Positions 57,101-64,000 of a DNA stretch of 64,000 nucleotides are shown here, one piece after another. How positions within the stretch are numbered: the first letter of the stretch is position 1; the number at the start of each line of letters is the position of its first letter. Under the pieces are notes generated by a model, which ran no database searches, was not told the DNA's origin, and saw only the letters and a list, made by a program, of their open reading frames with translations. Source of the DNA: Meandrina meandrites (Eukaryota > Cnidaria > Anthozoa > Scleractinia > Meandrinidae); NCBI GenBank assembly GCA_963693305.1, contig OY855913.1, positions 23,006,614-23,070,613 of the forward strand. The letters are read 5' to 3'. A program made the position numbers and the translations under genes.

Positions 57101-59762
57101 AAAGTTTTTGGTCTGCGAGAACCCCCCCCCCCCCCCACCCCAGGAACTTCCAATCCCTTCTGTGGGGGGGGGGGGGGGGGGGTGTATGGACATGATTTTC
57201 CTGAGACCAGATAATGGCAATGCTACCAGTGAGGTTAACTCTTGATTAATGAAAGCCTTAATTAATGAAAGGCGTGAATAAGATACCAGATAGTACCCTA
57301 CCTTTCTAATCTCAAACTTATAACCTTTAGTCTCGGAGCTTCAGTAATCCAGTGTGGATTGGCAGCAATGAATGAGTCTTATGAAAATTGACTCAAGTAC
57401 TACTCTTTTTACTGTACTTATTAGCTGTCATGTAAAATGAATCTGAGCCACACTTACAATGCAAACGATTCTGAAATCTTTTGCATGTAACTGTCATTAT
57501 GAAACTTTTTTAATTTGTACAAAGGCATCCATGTCTGACTATCACACTTGAGTCCCCATTATGTTCTCTACTTCTATGAATTGAAGACTAGGCTGGATTA
57601 CCAGACTGTAGCAACTTTCTTCAATCTCTATTAAATGTTGGGGATTTTAAACAGTGGAGCCTCCTATAAGCAGAGTGATCTTTAGTCTGAGGCCCTGCCA
57701 GGGTAAATTCCGACAAGCGACATGGGCCAAAAAGTAGCGACAGCACTCAAACGAAATAGCGACAAACGACTGACGAAGCTTAATGTATGACGCTAAATTT
57801 CCGACAGCGTTGTGTAGCCTTGATAAAACGCCGACACGAGACATTTTAAAATTCCGACAAGCGACCTGGGACACCCCCCTGGCAGGGCCTCTAGTCTGTG
57901 TTTCCTCGAGTCATGTCTCCTTACCCATGCACGACAACACAAAATTATATAGTTCTGAAGGAGACCAGGAAGTCAGCTTACCATTTCAAAATCACTTGTA
58001 ATGATACAACCCTCCAAGTTAAGACCATTTTAGTCACCATGGCAACTAAAATTTTGGAGCTGACGACTAAATTGGAATCAAAGTCGCCAGTCTGGTGACT
58101 AAAATTGAGAAGTCAGGACTGAAAGCATGAGCTTAATTTAGCGACTAAAATTTTTCACTGGCGACCAAACTTGAGCAGTCGGTGGCCAAATGGCCACTAA
58201 GGAAAAAAATAAACTTGGAGGGTTGTGATAATGAACATATCATTATTTTCGCCATTTTTTGTGACAATGTTTTGTTGTATTTTTGTTTTTAGGACAAATA
58301 TGTTTTGTCTGGTCTTGTGTTCTTGTGCTGTATGGCCATTGAAAATGCAGTTGCTGCCACCATTCCAGATCCTCAAAAACAAAAATATTTTGATCGAATT
58401 TGTATTTATGTTGGTCTTGGCTGCTTTCTTGTCATCCATATTGTGGCTGTGTTTTTTGTAATTACAAAGGTGAGAATCTTATTTCTGACCTTGATTCCTG
58501 AAGGGCAGAGCTCTAATGGAAAAGGGGTGGGCATGTTCATTGTCCCACTAATCGGTGCAGATTGCAGATTTGGGTATCACGTAGAGTGTTCATCGATCGG
58601 GAGGGAATGCCGATAACTTTATTACCCATCAGTGTACCTTCCAGATTTGCACACAAAGAAATGAGAAATCATGATGGCTTCATATTGTGTTAGTGGCTAG
58701 ATCAATCTGGCACTGATGAAATTATACACACGTTCGCTATGTCCACCGTTTCGGAATAGTATCTTTTAGGGGAACAGATAAAGCTTGATACACGCCTAGA
58801 TTGGTTTGCTTTAGGCATTTGCTTGTTTCTCTCTCCCACTTACAAATTATTTCATTTATTCTGTCATCTTTTCCTTCATAGGAAAGATAGGACCCAGAAA
58901 AATGGCCTGGCTAACAATGCATGGCTCATTGCACTGGTATTGTGGAAGCCGCACGCTCAAGTCCCATTGAAACCTTAAATAATTTTTGGTATGCTTTTTT
59001 CCCCAATTGCTGGATCAATTGGTGGGCACACAATCCTGCACTGCTTGTTTCTCTTCGCTATGCAAATAATTTCATTTATAGTCATTCTAAACAGCTATCC
59101 TGTCCCATAATATGGAAGGCCTACTGGACCCTTCTTCCTTCTTGTTGACATTAACCAACCAATATAACTCTTACTCTCTTTTCATTTCTTTCAGTCAAGG
59201 ATTAGAAATAGAAAACTGACTGAAAGTGAAAAAATGTTCCGGGTAAGTTTCTAAAGCATAGCCTGATTGTCTGACTTGACTGTCTGATTCTTGGATGTGG
59301 AATGGGGGAGTGGGGGGGGGGGGGGGGGGGTGGGGGGGGGAGTGCAAACATGGATCACAAGCCTTCTTTCTTTCACATTGATTGTGCATCTGATTCATAT
59401 ATTTTTTGGGGTGAGAGAACGCATCCTCCACACAAGATCAGTCTTTGACTAATCATAGTTTAGTGAATGTTTTTCTAGCATTTTTATCCAAAACGTAAAT
59501 TGATTAATGAGTAAGAAATTTGTTTTTAGTTTTCACAAAAGCTCTTATGATATTTATAATAAATAGCCTATTCAATGATGAATGTCATCTGATTAAGTCT
59601 TTGCATCTTCTGTCTGCTTTTCAGGAGAGACTGCATCTTGTTGACAAGTTGGCAAAGGAAAGGCAGCAGAAACTAACACAACAACCAACCAAAGACGAAG
59701 AAACATCAGAACAAAACCAAGTTACATTAGTAGAACCTTCACGCTCCCAAGGAGGAAAATAA
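54183..59762 (+). CDS. Pentameric ligand-gated ion channel lacking the Cys-loop cysteines (eight exons)
   Basis: Exons 54183-54233, 54433-54564, 55100-55291, 56224-56481, 56806-56961, 58293-58469, 59195-59242 and 59625-59762 join in frame to 383 residues; every intron is phase 0. Exons 2-4 encode the ligand-binding domain: VGDIDTVGQQFKCDFYL, the Pro-loop WDFPLDYQ and EWYLCRH. Residues at the two canonical Cys-loop positions are not cysteine, as in bacterial channels. Pre-M1 is KRKNGYYLW; M1 is at the exon 4/5 border, M2 is DRLSVTLTLLLTAVAFKF, M3 and M4 are in exon 6, with only about a dozen residues between M3 and M4. Asp before Arg at the start of M2 suggests cation selectivity. Exons 7-8 add a charged, probably helical tail. 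No signal peptide is seen in exon 1, which is the least certain exon. The donor of exon 3 (CAG|GTTTTG) is weak. Confidence 0.9.
54776..54919. repeat. Inverted-repeat element rich in AAGGATCTT (intron 2 of the channel gene)
   Basis: Complementary ends AATGACATTA and TTAATGTCATT enclose many AAGGATCTT/TTGAAGGAT repeats. Confidence 0.55.
57122..57182. repeat. C15 and G19 runs forming a potential hairpin
   Basis: A run of 15 C (57122-57136) and a run of 19 G (57164-57182) separated by 27 bases in intron 5 of the channel gene. A third G-rich stretch is at 59312-59340 in intron 7. ORFs over them are products of the runs. Confidence 0.9.
57688..57891. mobile_element. 204-bp MITE with GAGGCCCTGCC ends
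   Basis: Terminal inverted repeats GAGGCCCTGCCAGGG and complement, subterminal TTCCGACAAGCGAC repeats, and a TAGTCT duplication (57682-57687, 57892-57897). Intron 5 of the channel gene. Confidence 0.8.
58007..58225. mobile_element. 219-bp MITE with CAACCCTCCAAGTT ends
   Basis: Perfect 14-bp ends and a 5-bp TGATA duplication (58002-58006, 58226-58230). Interior repeats GGCGACTAAA-like motifs in both orientations. Intron 5 of the channel gene, just before exon 6. Confidence 0.82.
59312..59340. repeat. Poly-G tract
   Basis: About 28 G with a single T interruption in intron 7 of the channel gene. Confidence 0.9.
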
Positions 59763-60017
59763 TGCGATATTTTGAATCGTGTATGCAATATTTTTCTGTT
59801 GAAGATGTTTTGGACCAACAGGAGAAGAAAGAAACGCTCATGAAGTTTGTTTTTTGATCTTGCAGGTGCCTGCCCACAGGTATCTCTTCTTGGTGAAGTC
59901 TTCTGTTGGGTTGGCATGGAGAGAGAGAAAATTGCGGTCCTCCTTCCCATTGCTCCCCGCTTGCCCTCCTCTATGGTCAGCTTGGAAAGAACCACGTAAA
60001 GATCCATGACAATGCCA

Positions 60018-60023
60018 AATAAA
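60018..60023 (+). terminator. Possible polyadenylation signal of the channel gene
   Basis: AATAAA about 256 nt after the stop codon; a second AATAAA occurs at about 60705. Confidence 0.4.
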
Positions 60024-63000
60024 TGAATGGTAGTAGCAGTCTACACGTTCCTGACATCTTACCACATATACCATCCATCAATCTCCAGTTTTATGTGGCT
60101 TTATAGGGGGAAGGGGGGGGGGGAGGTGAGAACAGCTGATCACCATGGGAGAGTTCAAATACATCCATCAACTCACTAGATGAACAAGATGCAAAATGGA
60201 CAACAAGGCTGTGCTCTAAGAAAAATTACAAGGAGCCCAAAGGTTCCAAACTATGAGATCCAGGGTGCCCAGCATAAAGCTTATATGGAAGAAATACGAA
60301 TATCTGGTCACTGAAAGGCAAAAGTCAGTTGCCTGAGGCACCCGCCCTTAGAGCACAACCCTGGACAAACAGTGAGAGCAGGAGAAGAAAGATGCTGCTG
60401 GCCAGCCTTCCACAAGTTATGTTAATTTTGTAATAAACATGCTATTTAACACAGGGCAAACTGCTGACAGTCACTTAGGCCATATGGTCAGACATCAAAC
60501 TTCACATGAGTTGAACCACGCAATGAGCAAGAGCTAGCTTGTTTTGGGTCATAATATTAATTTCATCAGGTTGAACTTGTGAGCGAAGTTCAACATTTGA
60601 CGATAGCCTTATATACACACCATGGCCTTATACCAGAGTATGTGCACCTTGGATGTGCGCACAGGTCTTAACAAGCTCCTGAGCTCTTCCTTGTAACATG
60701 GGCAAATAAATTACATTTATATTTACATATGAACTCATTCACAACCAGAAACCTAACTATAATGTTGATACATTCATCCTTTGTGCCAGCCGTTTGCGCG
60801 AAGTTTTACAGCCACCACAAGTCACATGTACCCAACCCACTTGTATGTACAAAATTGAATCACCACAAAACACCTTACTACGTTATCAATAGGTTCACAT
60901 TTTGTAAACTTTTCACGATTTTTAAAAGTGGCCATTGCAGCTACTTTTACTGGATCTCAATTTCCTACATTACTAAATAGTGATGGAACAATGTAGAATA
61001 ATTTTTAAACATTCTGGAATTTTCGAAATCACCTACAATATTGATAACCTCTAAAATATGATGTAAATACATTGTGCATATTCCTATTTGTAAGTAGCCT
61101 ACTGCTTAATATAGTACTCTTTTTATTTTAATTCTTTTAATCATTGAAAAATAATTATATCTGGAGATAAAAAATGTCACTTGTATGAGGGTCCCAAACT
61201 TGCACCCAAAATGGATCGCATTTTTCTTTGATTAGCTCTGTCAGAATACAACTGTTATTCAATCCTAGCTCTAACAACTGTTTATCACAAAAATCCACTG
61301 ACGTGCAAATTGATGACGTCACAAGTGGTTCAATGACCGCGCCTCCAAACAGCGCCTAAATGCGCGTTTGCGAGTAAAAGAGTTGAGGTGGGAATTAACC
61401 TGAATGTCGATTTTCCGCCGCTAAACATGGGTTTAATAGAAATATCTTGTTCACATTTTGAAGCAATCCAAAAACTCTTTGTTCATCCATGGCCAGCTAT
61501 TGTCTGTTTTGGAGTGTTTCATAAATTTTTTGGGGATTTTTGGGTATATTTGGGAGGAAATAGTTTTTCCAGAAGGATTGGTAAAATTAGGAGAAATAAA
61601 TTTTGAAGATTTATATGTAGTTTTAAAATTAGAATTTGAAGTTAAAAATTAATAAATGGACACCCAAACAGTCCCCTGACAACCTGGGCTGCCCTTGCAT
61701 GGGGGTCAACTGTTTGTTGGTATTTCCAAACTAGTCTTTCTCCTATCCCTTCTTTAAACCTCTTAAATTTCACTCAAATTCAGGTTATTACTGTAAGTCC
61801 TGCCTCAACAAAGAAATAAACAATAGAACTAAGACTGGGATTAGGAAACTTTGGGAAAACAATGGGCTGGGAAATGGGATTTCGGAATTATATCCCCCCT
61901 CTTCAGGACCCTCTAGTATATCAGGTTGCTGTCAAATGGAAACAATAATAGTATAACCACAGCACTGTGAAATTAAGCTAGAATTTCAAGACTAACACTT
62001 ACAATTTATTTTACATGTAATAGATCCTGTTGTCTTTTATAAAATTAATAATTTAAAACAAAACAAAACAGGTGCTAGATATAAACAGCTAGTTTACCAG
62101 AATGGACTGAAGCAGGCTATTAGAGTTAAAGTTGTGATCAACAAACCTACATGTAGCAAAACCAGACGGACAGGTTTCCACCGTTCTATGGAAATCGGTG
62201 AACATCTGAGTGACTTGATCCAGGAGTGACTCAAAACACCCTGAAATGACACTAAATCGGGGATTTAAATTATATGAAATATTTTCCCGGGAAGGGGGGG
62301 AGGGGGGCGGGGGGGGGGGGGCGTCACTGAGAACCTTCTTGAGGCTTGAACTTACGCCGTTTGTGTTATCAGAAAAAGGTCCCCATTAAATCATAGCTGG
62401 GTTATTGCAAATGAAACATTACTTCTTCTTCTTCTTCTTCTTCTTCCTGGGTGACTCACCTCCTTCAATTCTGAAGATTCTCGTGAGCGTTACATTAGAA
62501 AGTCAAGAAAGCGAAAGAATGCAGACAAAGACCAAAAAAGGCCCAATTTGATACTGCGAGATCAGTTAAAGCGGTCGCAACCCCACCCCACTTAAGTCTC
62601 TAAAAAATGGGTAAAATGGGCTAAAACCTTTTAAAAAGGATTTAAATCCCACATTTACTTCACGTCAGTGGAATTTAATCTTTCACGCCAGGGAAAGTCG
62701 ACATCGCTCAAACATCAGGCCAACGCTTCTGCAGAGAAAACGAACCACATTTAGACCAGGAGCTCGACTTCCAGCTGAACAACAGCAAACATCAAACCGT
62801 TTCCAGCAAATTACAATATGAGGCTGTTTTCTTTGCTGGTAGTTTTATAATCAGTTGCGTTTAGAATATTAAGAATGAAAGTGCCAACGAAAATTCATGT
62901 GTTTACGTTAAATTCATGAAGTGCTTCTTTTTAAAGAAACTTCAGCCAATTTAAATACGCAGACTGATTAATACGTGCGAAAGCCTTTGTTTAACGTAAA

Positions 63001-64000
63001 GTAAATGTGTACTTCACAGTTCGGTCTATAATTGTTCGTTAGCACTTTCACTTTATCTCCAATTTTGACTGAATGATAGTACTCAGCCAACGCAGAAACG
63101 TACGTGAACGATATTTAAAAATATTTAAATTGTGCGTGAAAATAACTAGTGATTCAGTCTTGCTTTCTTTTAAAGTCAACAAAATGTCACATATGAATCA
63201 TTTCATATACATTACATCAAAACCAATATCCCCACACTCCAGATTTTCAATGCGAAAGCCGACGATGTACTGCCACGCCCAGAATCTGTATACTATAGTC
63301 GTATTTTGGGCCGTCACTACAGCTGGCTCAGGTATTCTGGATGCGACACAAATAACGACAACAGAATTTAGAAGTATGATCTTATCACAATGCCTGCAGA
63401 GGAAGAAGACGGAGGCTAAAACACGAAGAGGGCCTCTCGCGCATTAATACTTACAGTACGAAACACAGTTCAGTTCGAATACCGCAGGCAACACGGATCT
63501 GCCAAAGCACAGTAACCACGTACGTATCACTGTGGAACAGCTTTCCCTGTGAGAGTTGACTGCACAACGCCTACGGCGAGCGCGCACACGGTCAGAAAAA
63601 TTATACACGGTGAAAATCTGAAGTTTGATTTGCGCTGGATGGATTCACTTCAGACGGTCAGACACGTTCAGCAAGCCGGCCGCGACAAGTCCACCGATAA
63701 GAAGAATGCAAAGATATCTGAAAAGCGTGTGGCGCAGAATATAGCGGATTAAAAAACTAAAGTTAATACTCTTGCCAGATCTCCGCAGAGACGAGAAACA
63801 GACATGTGGTGGAGCAAACGATTGAATCAGTAGCTGTGCCATTGCAAGTGAAACATTTATACTGAAGCGAAAGAATGCAGAAGATGGCCTGAAAGCTCCA
63901 GTGCGATGTCGCGCGATCAATATTTTCAGTCGGAGACTCGCAAAATAAGTTGCACTGATGTACGCACGCAAAGCTGGTGACGCAACACTGTGACGGTCAA
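60024..64000. other. No supportable gene; low-complexity tracts only
   Basis: Contains G-rich tracts (about 60110-60123 and 62293-62331) and a (TTC)n run at about 62422-62446. The ORF at 63073-63447 includes a hydrophobic stretch (MYCHAQNLYTIVVFWAV) that could be a signal peptide of a first exon running off the window, but nothing else supports it. Confidence 0.45.

Noticed and set aside
63073..63447. 124-residue ORF near the right edge as a gene
   Set aside because: Only a hydrophobic stretch; no domain, splice or polyadenylation support. A first exon running off the window cannot be excluded.

Overview
The window is eukaryotic and most likely from an anthozoan cnidarian, probably a stony coral. 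Evidence: AT-rich DNA, multi-exon genes with GT-AG introns, animal-type genes (ABHD6-like lipase, FKBP12-like isomerase), a TPR-CHAT protein of the kind abundant in corals and anemones, and very many short inverted-repeat transposons. The species call is inference; the sequence cannot prove it.

Layout. 1-4.0 kb: the 5' half of an ABHD6-like monoacylglycerol lipase gene on the minus strand, running off the left edge. 5.5-9.7 kb: LINE remains and a 1.3 kb inverted-repeat transposon. 9.7-34.6 kb: a segmentally duplicated region holding four copies (A-D) of a gene for a secreted protein made of four PAN/Apple-like cysteine-rich repeats, all on the minus strand. Copies A and B are intact, C has lost its 5' half, and D carries a 5-bp frameshift. 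Between B and C lies a near-perfect 2.39 kb tandem duplication and a (CCGCA)34 microsatellite. 35.6-39.8 kb: a complete four-exon FKBP12-like peptidyl-prolyl isomerase gene (minus) whose last intron is a textbook U12-type AT-AC intron. 40.7-42.4 kb: a hairpin element and a LINE relic. 43.8-46.7 kb: a TPR-CHAT gene (plus) with twelve 40-residue TPRs and an intact His/Cys pair, split by a 4-bp insertion at the domain junction. 48.1-53.9 kb: MITEs, one unrecognised small ORF, a foldback, and a 2.2 kb element with 44-bp perfect terminal inverted repeats and arrays of CGAGATATCG-like repeats. 54.2-59.8 kb: an eight-exon gene (plus) for a pentameric ligand-gated ion channel that lacks the Cys-loop cysteines. 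59.8-64 kb: no supportable gene.

The host genes do not form one pathway. They are ordinary dispersed animal genes: endocannabinoid/lipid turnover, proline isomerisation, CHAT-protease signalling and ion conductance. The accessory interest lies in the PAN-repeat cluster, the CHAT gene, the cysteine-less channel, and the transposon families, whose insertion sites can be dated against empty sites in the duplicated copies.
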